Assembly: GCA_023386815.1 (NCBI GenBank)
Contig: JAEWIZ010000029.1
Span: 1-64,000, forward strand
Direction: 5' to 3'
Source: Bacillota bacterium
GTDB lineage: Bacteria > Bacillota > Clostridia > Lachnospirales > Lachnospiraceae
DNA length: 64,000 nt
A model generated the notes under the pieces. That model saw nothing but the letters and a program-made list of their open reading frames with translations. It was not told the origin of the DNA and ran no database searches. Made by a program: the position numbers and the translations under genes. Below are positions 24,467 to 33,806 of this stretch, one piece after another; the first letter of the stretch is position 1; each line of letters starts with the position of its first letter.

Positions 24467-25786
24467 TTATTGTTCATAGATTCCTTCCGATGTAAATTCT
24501 CCTTCTCCCTTTAAAGTGGCATTAAAGAACTCTAAAATAAGCTTATTTTCAAGTTCTATACTCTTTTTTGCATCCACCTCATCAGCTTCTCCATTTAAAA
24601 GGTAGGAAAGAAAGGGTGATGCTAAGGCCAAATCTGTGAGCGTCAGATGCTTTGTACCCTTTAGATATACATCATAGCTTTCCTTGCAAATTTGCTTCGA
24701 TCTTTTATTTGCAGCATAGGTACCAGTATCAGTTCCATCCTGCAACTGCACCCATACCTGGTCAGAGTAGATATTAAGAATTGGTGTACTGTACTTCTCC
24801 CCAATTGCGACATATTCGTCTCGGCTAGAATCATAGGTTATTTCGCTAAAATATGGTCCATCTATATTAATAACAGCTCCCACATCCTTACGCTCCCTTC
24901 CTATCTTCACACTTGCAGCAGCACCCATGGAGTGACCGAACACACCGATTTTACTTGGATCAATGCTTTGATACAGTGTATTTGTCGAATTGCCTTCTGT
25001 GGCATATTGCAAAATAGTATCAATCGTTAGATTAATATCCTCTATACGGATTTTCATCCACTTCTTTAATAATTCATAACACTCCGCCTTAGTATAATAA
25101 GTATCCTTATTGGAATTCATAACTTCGTTGATATAGGCCTTATCAACAATTACCCTTTTTCCGTCTGCTGATTCCGTATAAAAGGAATGTCCCGGATGAT
25201 CAATTGAGCATACCACATATCCATGACTCGCCAGATCCTCAAAAGCAGAGATATTACTATTTTTTATTCCAAATGCTCCATGGGAAAAGATAAGCAAAGG
25301 GTATCCTCCAGCTGCATCCTTGGGATACCAGAAACCAACATTTACCTGTCTTTTACCACCGCTAAAGTAATCATTGATCGTATCACTCGTATACGTAAAT
25401 TCTGCTGTGGCAACTTGATAATTTCCCGTGGGCTTTGGAACCTGATATTGGGGAAATAGGAAGGCTGGTATAAGTGTAACGGCAAAAAGTAGAATCATTG
25501 TAACTGCTTTTGCAATCTGTCTCCCAGGTCTAAATTTTTTTGATATTCCTCTCTTTGAAATGAGTGCATAGGCTCCTTTTATAGAAAGTACTAATAAGAG
25601 TGCTCCTAGTAGATACCAACGCATGCCCCATGCCATAACGTCTAGTATACATAGCAACAAAAAAATCGTAAAGCAAATGAGACGTACATAACTTTTTATC
25701 TTGGTATGAATTGTTTTTGTCCTTAGACAATAGATTGTAAATGCGATTTCAAACACCGCAATTAAGATTAATATAATACCTGTCAT
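24467..25786 (-). CDS. Membrane-anchored alpha/beta hydrolase (PAF-acetylhydrolase-like), 439 aa
   Basis: Four N-terminal membrane helices (residues about 1-125) are followed by an extracellular alpha/beta-hydrolase domain. The oxyanion region is LIFSHGAFGIKNSN, the nucleophile elbow is GVFGHSMGAAAS, and a late 'GTKHLTLTD' fits the catalytic His. The layout resembles bacterial platelet-activating-factor acetylhydrolase/dienelactone-hydrolase-like proteins. The start at 25786 (MTGIILIL) is favoured by GGGG before it. The frame is open to 25867 but that stretch has no ribosome binding site. Monocistronic; substrate unknown. Confidence 0.72.
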   Translation of the reverse strand: MTGIILILIAVFEIAFTIYCLRTKTIHTKIKSYVRLICFTIFLLLCILDVMAWGMRWYLLGALLLVLSIKGAYALISKRGISKKFRPGRQIAKAVTMILLFAVTLIPAFLFPQYQVPKPTGNYQVATAEFTYTSDTINDYFSGGKRQVNVGFWYPKDAAGGYPLLIFSHGAFGIKNSNISAFEDLASHGYVVCSIDHPGHSFYTESADGKRVIVDKAYINEVMNSNKDTYYTKAECYELLKKWMKIRIEDINLTIDTILQYATEGNSTNTLYQSIDPSKIGVFGHSMGAAASVKIGRERKDVGAVINIDGPYFSEITYDSSRDEYVAIGEKYSTPILNIYSDQVWVQLQDGTDTGTYAANKRSKQICKESYDVYLKGTKHLTLTDLALASPFLSYLLNGEADEVDAKKSIELENKLILEFFNATLKGEGEFTSEGIYEQ

Positions 25787-25938
25787 AGTTTTCCCCTTAT
25801 CCTTTTTTGAACTTGATATGCATAAAGTATCATACAAGAAATTGAATGTAAATATGGGAAGAACCATGTTGATTCTATAGATTGATAAGCTGTATAAAAA
25901 AGGCGGTAAGTTGTAAACCTACCGCCGAGAATATCAGT

Positions 25939-26361
25939 TTATTCTTTTCTTTCTGACCTCAAGTTTGCCAGTTGTTGATTGATGTCTTTCGCTGTTTTAC
26001 GATCAATCAACCAGGTAAACAAAATTACTAGAACATAAATTAATAAAACCTCCAGCGCTAATAGAGTGCTTTCCTTCACCCCTGAAACTAGCCCCATGAT
26101 ATTTCCCAAAACAACGATTACCGCTTCCAGCAGAAGAAAATGTATTACCTTACGAACATACCGGCTTTTATGAGATACCTCTTTTTTTGAATAATTAATA
26201 AGAGCTGGCAGATCACCTGCTAGCGCAAATAATGCGGTCAGTATGATTTCCCTAAAAGTAAAGGCATGTTCCGGATTCAGTAGTGCTGTTAATAATATGA
26301 TAACAGAGAAAATGATAAAATAATTCCGTAGCATTTCACTAAATAAACTTGTCTTTTTCAT
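25939..26361 (-). CDS. DUF3021 membrane protein, 140 aa
   Basis: Four predicted membrane segments and a charged C-terminal tail (DRKTAKDINQQLANLRSERK) match the DUF3021 family. These are small membrane proteins almost always encoded directly after a LytTR-domain regulator. It starts 4 bases after the stop of the LytTR gene, with AGGAGG upstream, so the two form a unit. By analogy with similar pairs the membrane protein may restrain the regulator, but that is not shown here. Confidence 0.8.
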   Translation of the reverse strand: MKKTSLFSEMLRNYFIIFSVIILLTALLNPEHAFTFREIILTALFALAGDLPALINYSKKEVSHKSRYVRKVIHFLLLEAVIVVLGNIMGLVSGVKESTLLALEVLLIYVLVILFTWLIDRKTAKDINQQLANLRSERKE

Positions 26362-26365
26362 AGTA

Positions 26366-26809
26366 TCAGCCTCCTAACCCAATCTTACTTTTTAACTGAG
26401 GTACATATTGCCTTGATATAATTACTTTTTCTTTATTATCAAGAATTGCTTCGAATCTACCACTTATTGATGGCCGAACCAAGGTTATTTTCTCAATATT
26501 TAAGATAGTGGATTTGGAACAACGAAAGAAACGACGATTCTCACAAAGATGCTCAAGCTCATATAATTTTTGTTTTGATTCATAGACCTGGTTTTGACAA
26601 TAGATAAAAACCTTATTCTCCACCGCTTCAAAATAATACACATCATTAAATATAATACGGTGAATATCATTTTGTATGTATCCGATCAGTTCTTTTTCCT
26701 GCTTCTTAAAACTATTTACATAGGCTAAAATCTCGTCCGTTACTTCATGGCACCGGAAGAGAATTTCCTCCTCTTGCTCTTTTTTTATAGTTTCGATTGT
26801 AATTTTCAT
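26366..26809 (-). CDS. LytTR-domain DNA-binding regulator, 147 aa
   Basis: An N-terminal helical segment of about 45 residues precedes a LytTR DNA-binding domain: IHRIIFNDVYYFEAVENKVF, then LEHLCENRRFFRCSKSTILN (the conserved F-x-R-x-x-K/S block) and ISRQYVPQLKSKI. There is no receiver domain, so it belongs to the short LytTR-DUF3021 class rather than to two-component systems. It is the first gene of the pair. No operator could be identified in the 400 bases upstream. Confidence 0.85.
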   Translation of the reverse strand: MKITIETIKKEQEEEILFRCHEVTDEILAYVNSFKKQEKELIGYIQNDIHRIIFNDVYYFEAVENKVFIYCQNQVYESKQKLYELEHLCENRRFFRCSKSTILNIEKITLVRPSISGRFEAILDNKEKVIISRQYVPQLKSKIGLGG

Positions 26810-27225
26810 TCTACGATACCTTCTTTTTGTTGTTAATTAGCCAAATACCAATGACCAGACTCTTTTTTACCACCTTTTATCGATCACTTTCATTTATGTT
26901 GAGTACTATGTTCCTATTAGCGTAAGTTTTAGCCTATTATCGCTGCTATCCTTCGTTATAAATATGTTTAATAACTGATTGAATTAGCCCTGAATATATA
27001 ATAATGCAAAGATTACCATAATTCAATGCTATTGTGACAAAAAGAAACTCTGATGTTCCCCCCTATATTTTTCTCCAATAAAAAAGAAATAGCTTTACAA
27101 CCTACTATCTCTCTTTTATTGAACTATTAAATTATATTTCAGCCCCAAGTACAAATGACACATTATAATTAAAATCACAACATATCGCCCCATTTTTTAG
27201 TTTATCTTGTTAACTTCGTTATGTA
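26810..27225. other. Non-coding gap upstream of the LytTR gene
   Basis: AT-rich, no supported gene. A weak hairpin (AAAAGAAATAG...CTATCTCTCTTTTA) around 27079-27119 could end the hemerythrin transcript. No promoter is obvious. Confidence 0.45.
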
Positions 27226-27642
27226 TTATTCCTCTACACTTAATAAGTGATATAATTCATTTTCTTCTTTTGTGAAACGTACTTTTATTGCTTTCATAAC
27301 TTCTTTTGCATCTTTTATGAATTCATCCAGCTTTTCTTTCATACGCTTTTCTGTATAAGTGCATTTGAGAATGGTATACTCATCAATCAGCTTGCCCATC
27401 TCAAAAATATATTGATTTGCTAGGTTCTTAATTCCATCATCCGAACTGCTTAGAAGATCCGGATATAGATTAGTGTTCTCCTCTAATAAATGAATTCTTA
27501 AGAGCGCTGTTAATTTTCCAATATGAAAATTGATATCTTTAAGATCGATTAATACCTTCTCCTTTTGAATTTCTGTTTCGAGGAAAGATATCTCCTCATT
27601 AATTGCACTATGTTGGCGTTTGTAGTTAAGTAAGCTAATCAT
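27226..27642 (-). CDS. Hemerythrin-like domain protein, 138 aa
   Basis: An all-helical protein with the ligand pattern of hemerythrin HHE domains: His in YKRQHSAINEE, FHIGKLTALLRIHLLEENTN (H...HxxxE) near residue 55, and TKEENELYHLL near the C-terminus. Such domains carry a di-iron centre and sense or store oxygen or nitric oxide, or manage iron in anaerobes. Some canonical His positions are replaced by other residues, so iron binding is probable but not certain. Single gene with AGGAGG upstream of the ATG. Confidence 0.72.
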   Translation of the reverse strand: MISLLNYKRQHSAINEEISFLETEIQKEKVLIDLKDINFHIGKLTALLRIHLLEENTNLYPDLLSSSDDGIKNLANQYIFEMGKLIDEYTILKCTYTEKRMKEKLDEFIKDAKEVMKAIKVRFTKEENELYHLLSVEE

Positions 27643-27844
27643 ATGTACCTCCTATAATTTTATTTGTTTTTACTTAGCTTTAATAAAAACTATGGTCAAA
27701 TTATAGCTTAAGAGCAGATGCCGTGTTGTAGCCACGGCAACATTTTGTTGATTATTACTATTTTTTTATCCTCAAAATACCTTATATTTAGATATTATTC
27801 TACATTTTTCACGCTTTATAGAGTTAGAAATACATAAATATCAC

Positions 27845-27884
27845 AAATCGCCTAAGACCAATCTAACTAGGCCTTAGGCGATTT
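27845..27884. terminator. Terminator after ygfK
   Basis: AAATCGCCTAAG (27845-27856) and CTTAGGCGATTT (27873-27884) form a perfect 12-base-pair stem, followed by T on the right and preceded by A on the left. It lies 27 bases beyond the end of ygfK and closes the six-gene operon. Confidence 0.7.
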
Positions 27885-27910
27885 TTATGCTGGACTTCTA
27901 TTTCACCATG

Positions 27911-30900
27911 CTAACTTTCAGTCTTTTGGAATATATAAGGTGAATCGATATATAAGGACCAAATCACATCGGCAATCTCTTTTGGAATCTTCGCACTATA
28001 TAAACCAGACGAATCGAAAATGACATCCTCCACACTATGGTCCAAACGAAGCTTAAAGTGATTCTTAGCTCTATTTAACAAGATAAATCCAGCATTTTTA
28101 CTGCCCTCAAAATCCTCTAACCTCCAGTAAAGAGTCAATTTGTCTCTGTAGGGTGCGCTTTCGTATGGGCAAAAGGTCTCGCAATTACCACATTCATTAC
28201 ACATTCCATCCATATGTATGATTTGATTTTTACACTTAAACTCATCTGTAATAATAGGAACTGCAAGATTTGCTCTATTTGGACATACTTCAACACAAAG
28301 ATTACATATTATATTACACTCCAGACAGCGTTTATCTCCTTCCCCTGGCGAGCTGGTATGCTGCAGTATTGCTTTCTTACTCTCTATTTCGTTCATTTGC
28401 AGCTTTGTAGGTAAGCTGACCGCCTTTCCAAGCTTTAAGATCTGCCCTTTTTCCCGTTCAAGTATGATCCTTGCTACTTTTGTTCCGTCTGCTATTCCTT
28501 CCACAATGGTAGCTGGTCCCCTGAATGCATCCCCGCCGATGAATACGTTTTCCATACTGGTTTCATTGGTGTCAGAATTGACCAAAATTCTACCCTTTAA
28601 ATCAACCTCAATATTATTTTGCAGGAAAAGCTCTGTTTCAACCCGTTCACCTACCGCAGCAATAATACTATCAACTCTTACTTGTTCTACCTGGCCAGCA
28701 ACGGGGATGGGGCTTCTTCTTCCGGAAGCATCAGGAGCCCCCAGTATCATCCTTTGACAATGCAATATTCCTTTGGAATAAGCACTTGGAGTAAGAAGCT
28801 CTTTAAATTCCACGCCGTCTTTGAAAGCCAATTCTAGTTCTTCCTTCGCAGCAGGCATATATTCTTTCGTTCTTCGATAGATCACAGATACCCTCTCCAC
28901 GCCTGGCACCCTGATTGCTGCTCTTGCTGCGTCCATGGCAGAGTTGCCTGCTCCAATCACAGCTATACTTTTCCCTAAGGAGAGCGCATCCGGATTTGTA
29001 TGATAGGTCTCTAGGAACTCGAGGACATTCCATATTTCTGTATCACAATCTTCCAACTCCAACCGTCCTGGCTTTTCTGCCCCGATAGCTATGAAAATAT
29101 ACTTAAATCCATCCCTTTTTAGCTCCTCGATCGAGAAACCTTCATCTACGCCCAAACAGAACTTCACACCGGTTTTTCTAATCAACTTCATATCGTTATC
29201 AATTGCTTCCTCAGAGATACGAAATCCTGGTGCTATATGCCTGATAACACCACCAATTTCATTCCTTTTCTCAAATACGGTCACGTCGATTCCATTTTTT
29301 CTAAGAAAATATGCCCCTGCTAAACCGGCAGGCCCGCCTCCTATCACTGCAACCTTATTAGTACTGTTAAGATCAGATGGCTCCAGCTTATTTATCAGGT
29401 CTTTAAAGCCCTTCCTCGCTGCAAGTAATTTCATCCCTCTTATGTCAACAGCTTCTTCATAATCCTGCCTGGTGCATTTTGTCATGCACGGATGATTACA
29501 CAAGGTTCCTGTAATAAAGGGAAGCGGATTTTTCGCAGTGATTACCTCCAGGGCTTCTAAATACCGTTCTTCATCAACAAGGCGAAGATACTCCGGGATA
29601 TCCTGACTGATAGGGCACCCCTTGTTACAAGGAGCCAAAAAGCAGTCGACCAAAGGCACTTTATCTTGTAACTTACGATTCCACTGTTGTGGCTGGTGTT
29701 TTCTAAAATGTGTATCTGAGATCGCTTCTTTGGCAAGTTTAGATAAAATGGCCTGATTGACCTTACTGACTTTAACTTCCTCCTCAAGTAACTCGGCAAG
29801 CTGCTTCATACGCGCATATCCACCAGGTTTCAATATGGTAGTAGCAAGTGTAATCGGCCATATTCCAGCCCCATATATTTTATCAATATTAAAGAAATCA
29901 GCCCCACCGGAATAAGAGATTCGTAAATTACCATCAAAGGCGTTCGCCAGCCTATCTGCAAGGTTAATCGTAAGTGGATATAAAGGTTTTCCTGATAGAT
30001 ACATCTCTTCTCCTGGTAGTTCTTTATTTTCTACCTTCACAGGAAATGTATTGGTTAGCTTTACCCCAAAGCTTAAGTCATGTTTTTCTGCAAGTGCTTG
30101 AAGCCGTGCAATCATAGGTACAGCTTCCCCAAACTGTAGGTCATTTTTAAAATGATGGTCATCAAAGGCCAGATAATCATATCCCATATAATCCAAGGTC
30201 TTCCTGCAAAACTCATATCCAAGTAAGGTCGGATTACATTTAATATAGGTATGGAGTCTCTTTTCTTCCATTAAATATACCGCAATTCTCTCGATTTCTT
30301 GTGGAGGGCATCCATGCAGTGTCGATAGGGTTATAGATTCGCAGATTCTTGGGGATATTTCTTCAATATACTCTTGATCAATCCCTTTCCATAAGCTGAG
30401 ATTCTCAAGTAGATAATCTTTGCACTCCTTCCAAATCATTGTCTTCGATGCATCCTTTAGTCCATCAATAAATTTATTTATTTTCGGTGATTTAATTCCC
30501 TCTAAATCATACCCGACGCTCATATTAAAAATAAAACCATCCTTTGAACCCAGGGCAAATTCCTTTGACAGTAGATTCAGGGCAAACCAAGCCTTTATGT
30601 ACTCATTAAATGCATTAGGTACTGTAAGTTCCGTAGACCATTCCACATTATAACCTTCATCCCTTGCTAATATGCAGGGCTTTGATACGGGTAAATCCTC
30701 TCCATCGATTACTTGTACCGTCTTTAATTCAAAAAATCGGCCACCGGCAACGTAGGCTGCGATGATATTTTGCGCCAGCTGCGTATTGGGACCAGCAGCA
30801 GGTCCTAAAGGATTTTCCAAATGTCTACCAAATAATGATAAGTGGCTACTCTGTGTTAATGAGTCACTTTGTGATGACCTTTTATATTCTGTGAAAGAAT

Positions 30901-31024
30901 TACTATCTGGCTTTCTGTAGAACTTATGATCAGGAATCCCAAACACAGACTTTTCTCTATCATACTCGTTCAAAACCCAAAGTATTAATTTATCAAAGGG
31001 TAATGTGTTCATTCTATCGCTCAT
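27911..31024 (-). CDS. ygfK: YgfK-type iron-sulfur flavoprotein oxidoreductase, 1037 aa
   Basis: Domains in order: a dihydroorotate-dehydrogenase-like TIM barrel (about 1-430); a cysteine-rich Fer4_20 segment (APCNKGCPISQDIPEY near 465 and LCNHPCMTKC); a GltD-like part with FAD site VAVIGGGPAGLAGAYFLR near 553 and NAD(P) site IAVIGAGNSAMDAARAA; and a C-terminal pair of 4Fe-4S clusters (CLECNIICNLCVEVCP and CNECGNCETFCP). Length and layout match YgfK, originally annotated as a putative selenate reductase subunit and later linked to purine breakdown clusters. It likely moves electrons between NAD(P)H and a pathway intermediate. Last gene of the operon. Confidence 0.88.
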   Translation of the reverse strand: MSDRMNTLPFDKLILWVLNEYDREKSVFGIPDHKFYRKPDSNSFTEYKRSSQSDSLTQSSHLSLFGRHLENPLGPAAGPNTQLAQNIIAAYVAGGRFFELKTVQVIDGEDLPVSKPCILARDEGYNVEWSTELTVPNAFNEYIKAWFALNLLSKEFALGSKDGFIFNMSVGYDLEGIKSPKINKFIDGLKDASKTMIWKECKDYLLENLSLWKGIDQEYIEEISPRICESITLSTLHGCPPQEIERIAVYLMEEKRLHTYIKCNPTLLGYEFCRKTLDYMGYDYLAFDDHHFKNDLQFGEAVPMIARLQALAEKHDLSFGVKLTNTFPVKVENKELPGEEMYLSGKPLYPLTINLADRLANAFDGNLRISYSGGADFFNIDKIYGAGIWPITLATTILKPGGYARMKQLAELLEEEVKVSKVNQAILSKLAKEAISDTHFRKHQPQQWNRKLQDKVPLVDCFLAPCNKGCPISQDIPEYLRLVDEERYLEALEVITAKNPLPFITGTLCNHPCMTKCTRQDYEEAVDIRGMKLLAARKGFKDLINKLEPSDLNSTNKVAVIGGGPAGLAGAYFLRKNGIDVTVFEKRNEIGGVIRHIAPGFRISEEAIDNDMKLIRKTGVKFCLGVDEGFSIEELKRDGFKYIFIAIGAEKPGRLELEDCDTEIWNVLEFLETYHTNPDALSLGKSIAVIGAGNSAMDAARAAIRVPGVERVSVIYRRTKEYMPAAKEELELAFKDGVEFKELLTPSAYSKGILHCQRMILGAPDASGRRSPIPVAGQVEQVRVDSIIAAVGERVETELFLQNNIEVDLKGRILVNSDTNETSMENVFIGGDAFRGPATIVEGIADGTKVARIILEREKGQILKLGKAVSLPTKLQMNEIESKKAILQHTSSPGEGDKRCLECNIICNLCVEVCPNRANLAVPIITDEFKCKNQIIHMDGMCNECGNCETFCPYESAPYRDKLTLYWRLEDFEGSKNAGFILLNRAKNHFKLRLDHSVEDVIFDSSGLYSAKIPKEIADVIWSLYIDSPYIFQKTES

Positions 31025-31121
31025 AGTTCACCTCAATCCTGCGTGTTTATCCTTTTATTTTATACATTTTCTCCCTATGCAAATATCCTTTATTTCAACT
31101 ATTCTTGTTCCAAACACTAAC

Positions 31122-32363
31122 TTATTTTGCAAGATTTTCTGTGTTCTCTGGCATTTCATCCGCATATTGTTCCGTATAAATCAAAGGAATAGCAGCATAC
31201 ATAGCAGCCGCTTTTACTAACTCACTCTTCCAAGTCTTTTCATTCGGTGCATGCGCCTGATCCTCGTGCCCTGGTCCAAAACCGATACAAGGGATACCAT
31301 ACATTCCCATAATAGAAACTCCGTTGGTGGAAAATGTCCATTTATCAAGCAGTGCCTCACTATGAAACAGTCCTCGGTAACTATCCAATAAGGTTTTACA
31401 TAAGGGATGCTCCTCCTCAATAAACCAGGTGGGAAAATAGCAATTCGTAGGATAGGTAAGATCTGTATAGGATGCCCTGCTATAATCATACATTGTCACC
31501 TCTGCCCCCGCTGCCTTAACGGAAGGTAGTCCTTTGATCTGACCCAACGCATATTCTGCATCTTCCCCTGCAGTTAATCTTCGATCAATTGATATGCTGC
31601 AGCTATCGGCAACTGCACATCTGGATGGAGAGGTGAAAAAGATTTCAGAAACCGTTAACGTTCCCTTTCCAAGGAATGGGTGAGATATCAGCCCCTGATT
31701 TAATTCCTGAAGTTCTTGAAGAATCGGCGCCATTTTATAAATAGCATTCACTCCACGTTCCGGTGCAGAGCCATGGCAGCTGATTCCCTGAGTACTGACC
31801 TTAATCTCCATTCTCCCTCTCTGTCCTCTGTATATATTGCAGGAGGTTGGTTCTGTGATAACCACAAATTCAGGACGAAGATTCAATTCCTTGATTATAT
31901 ATTGCCAGCATAAGCCATCACAATCCTCCTCTTGAACAGTTCCAACAATTATGAGTGTATAATCTCCGTCAAGCTGTAAGTCCTTGATGATTTTACCCGC
32001 ATATACCATGGATGCCATTCCCCCGGTCTGATCACTGGCACCTCTTCCAAGAATTATCTCCTCATCTTCATAACCTTGATATGGATCGTACTCCCAATTC
32101 TTACGATTGCCGATTCCGACGGTATCAATATGTGCATCCATAGCAATGAGATGTTTCCCATGTCCCAGGTATCCCATTATATTACCCATGGGATCAATGT
32201 CAACCTTATCAAAACCAACCTCTTCCATTTCTTTTTTAATTCTAAGCACAACTTCCTTCTCCTGTGTACTTTCACTGGGGATTGCGATCAGCTCCCTTAA
32301 AAATTTGGATATCTGAGGTTTATAGCTCTCAGCTGCTTGAAGTATCTGTTCAAAATTAATCAT
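31122..32363 (-). CDS. ygeY: YgeY-type M20 metallohydrolase, 413 aa
   Basis: M20 peptidase/deacylase fold with the zinc ligands in order: AMDAHIDTVG (His-x-Asp), GRGASDQTGGMASM (bridging Asp), TVQEEDCDG (catalytic Glu-Glu), EPTSCNIYRGQRG, and the late His in GFGPGHEDQAHAPNEK. This is the YgeY family ('selenium metabolism-linked hydrolase'), now placed among anaerobic purine-degradation enzymes that cleave ureido or amide bonds. The start is set at 32363 (MINFEQ) because GGAGGACAGG precedes it. The frame is open to 32429 without a ribosome binding site. Lies 97 bases before ygfK. Confidence 0.88.
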   Translation of the reverse strand: MINFEQILQAAESYKPQISKFLRELIAIPSESTQEKEVVLRIKKEMEEVGFDKVDIDPMGNIMGYLGHGKHLIAMDAHIDTVGIGNRKNWEYDPYQGYEDEEIILGRGASDQTGGMASMVYAGKIIKDLQLDGDYTLIIVGTVQEEDCDGLCWQYIIKELNLRPEFVVITEPTSCNIYRGQRGRMEIKVSTQGISCHGSAPERGVNAIYKMAPILQELQELNQGLISHPFLGKGTLTVSEIFFTSPSRCAVADSCSISIDRRLTAGEDAEYALGQIKGLPSVKAAGAEVTMYDYSRASYTDLTYPTNCYFPTWFIEEEHPLCKTLLDSYRGLFHSEALLDKWTFSTNGVSIMGMYGIPCIGFGPGHEDQAHAPNEKTWKSELVKAAAMYAAIPLIYTEQYADEMPENTENLAK

Positions 32364-32472
32364 TAATCCTGTCCTCCATCCCAACCCGGGCTTCTTTATA
32401 ATCCTTATTCCTGGCTCTACTTTCGTCATTTACGGTTCAGTAATAATCCACACGATCTCTGTGGCTACCAGG

Positions 32473-33714
32473 TTATCCATTCTCATTTATAATCCTTCTC
32501 ACTTCAGCCATGTCAGGCTCAATGCTGGATGCTTTTCCAACGGCTTTTGTAGCACTTTTAATATCCTTTAGGCCGCTTCCACTGACGATACTAACGACCC
32601 TATCATTTTTATTTAACAATCCTAACTCCTGAAGCTTCATGATACCAGCAAAGCTAGTTACTCCTGCCGGTTCTCCGAAAACTCCCGTCCTTTGTGCAAG
32701 TATTCGCATCGCCTTTAATATCTCATCGTCTGTAACATCCACCATGAAACCACCGGATTCCTTCACTGCCTTTAATGCCTTGATTCCGTTTCTTGGAATT
32801 CCCACAGATATACTGTCAGCAATTGTTTCCGGTCTCTCATAATCAAATGAGTAGGTATTCTTTTGATATGCTCTTGTAACCGGATTAGATTTAGCTGCCT
32901 GTACTCCGATTACCCTAGGAAGGCTGTCGATCAAGCCCAGCTTATAACACTCCAAAAAGCCTTTCCAAACTCCGGCGATAGAACAACCATCTCCAACAGC
33001 AACCACTGCAAGGTCAGGCGCCTTCCAGCCAAGCTGTTCACAGATTTCATAAGCCACGGTTTTCTTTCCTTCAATTAAATATGGGTTAATGGCACAGCTT
33101 CGGTTGTACCAGCCAAATTCCTTAGCTGCCTCATAACAAAGCTCCACGGCTTCATCATAAGTACCTTTTACCAAAAAGACCTTTGAACCATAGATTAAAA
33201 GCTGAGCAACCTTAGCCTCTGGCGCCGTCTCCGGTACGAAGATATAGGTTTTAATTCCTGCACTGGCAGCAAAGCCGGAAAGTGAAGATGCAGCATTACC
33301 GGTGGAGGCTGTACAGATAACATTTCGATTTAATTCCATCGCTTTCGCTACACCTACCGCACTTGCCCGGTCTTTTAAAGAGGCGGTGGGATTTCTCGAG
33401 TCATCCTTTAGCCAGAAGCTTTGTAGGCCTGTTTCCTTTGTTAGCTTATCAATTTCATACAAGGGCGTCCACCCAACCTGTAAGGGCTGTATTCCCTTCG
33501 TATCCTCAATGGGAATAGCCGGCAGGTATCGCCATAAAGAATAATTGGAATTACTTTTAAAATACTTGGGTGTCATTTCTTTTTTCACCACATCGTAATC
33601 CAGTACCACATCCAATATTCCGTCAATACCGCAATCCCTGCAGGTATATTCTATCTCGTTCTCCTTGTATTCTCGGCCACACTTTACACATTTTAGTTTT
33701 ATTACTCTACTGAT
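32473..33714 (-). CDS. Threonine-synthase-like PLP enzyme with an N-terminal zinc ribbon; no canonical start codon
   Basis: Fold-type II PLP enzyme: PLP Lys in NPTASLKDRASAVG near residue 92 and phosphate-binding TASTGNAASSL. Upstream in frame lies an unmistakable zinc ribbon (LKCVKCGREYKENE, then TCRDCG), the usual N-terminus of this threonine-synthase branch. Between the in-frame TAA (33715-33717) and the ribbon there is no ATG, GTG or TTG; only ATC (33712-33714) and ATA (33700-33702). AAGGTG lies 6 bases before the ATC. A TTG at 33615 would lose both Cys pairs. Either a rare AUC start is used or the start codon is mutated. In this operon it may act on a diaminopropionate- or serine-like intermediate instead of making threonine. 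Confidence 0.8.
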   Translation of the reverse strand: MSRVIKLKCVKCGREYKENEIEYTCRDCGIDGILDVVLDYDVVKKEMTPKYFKSNSNYSLWRYLPAIPIEDTKGIQPLQVGWTPLYEIDKLTKETGLQSFWLKDDSRNPTASLKDRASAVGVAKAMELNRNVICTASTGNAASSLSGFAASAGIKTYIFVPETAPEAKVAQLLIYGSKVFLVKGTYDEAVELCYEAAKEFGWYNRSCAINPYLIEGKKTVAYEICEQLGWKAPDLAVVAVGDGCSIAGVWKGFLECYKLGLIDSLPRVIGVQAAKSNPVTRAYQKNTYSFDYERPETIADSISVGIPRNGIKALKAVKESGGFMVDVTDDEILKAMRILAQRTGVFGEPAGVTSFAGIMKLQELGLLNKNDRVVSIVSGSGLKDIKSATKAVGKASSIEPDMAEVRRIINENG

Positions 33715-33806
33715 TTACTTCACCTTCTTTTCTATTCTATTAATCTAGCTCAAGCTATTATAAAAATAATACCCAAACTGAGATAAACTCTTGAATTATC
33801 TTGTCC

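Noticed and set aside
28803..29799. Open frames opposite and within ygfK (for example 28803-29033, 29091-29462, 29557-29799)
   Set aside because: They lie inside the strongly conserved ygfK reading frame and have no homology or ribosome binding sites.
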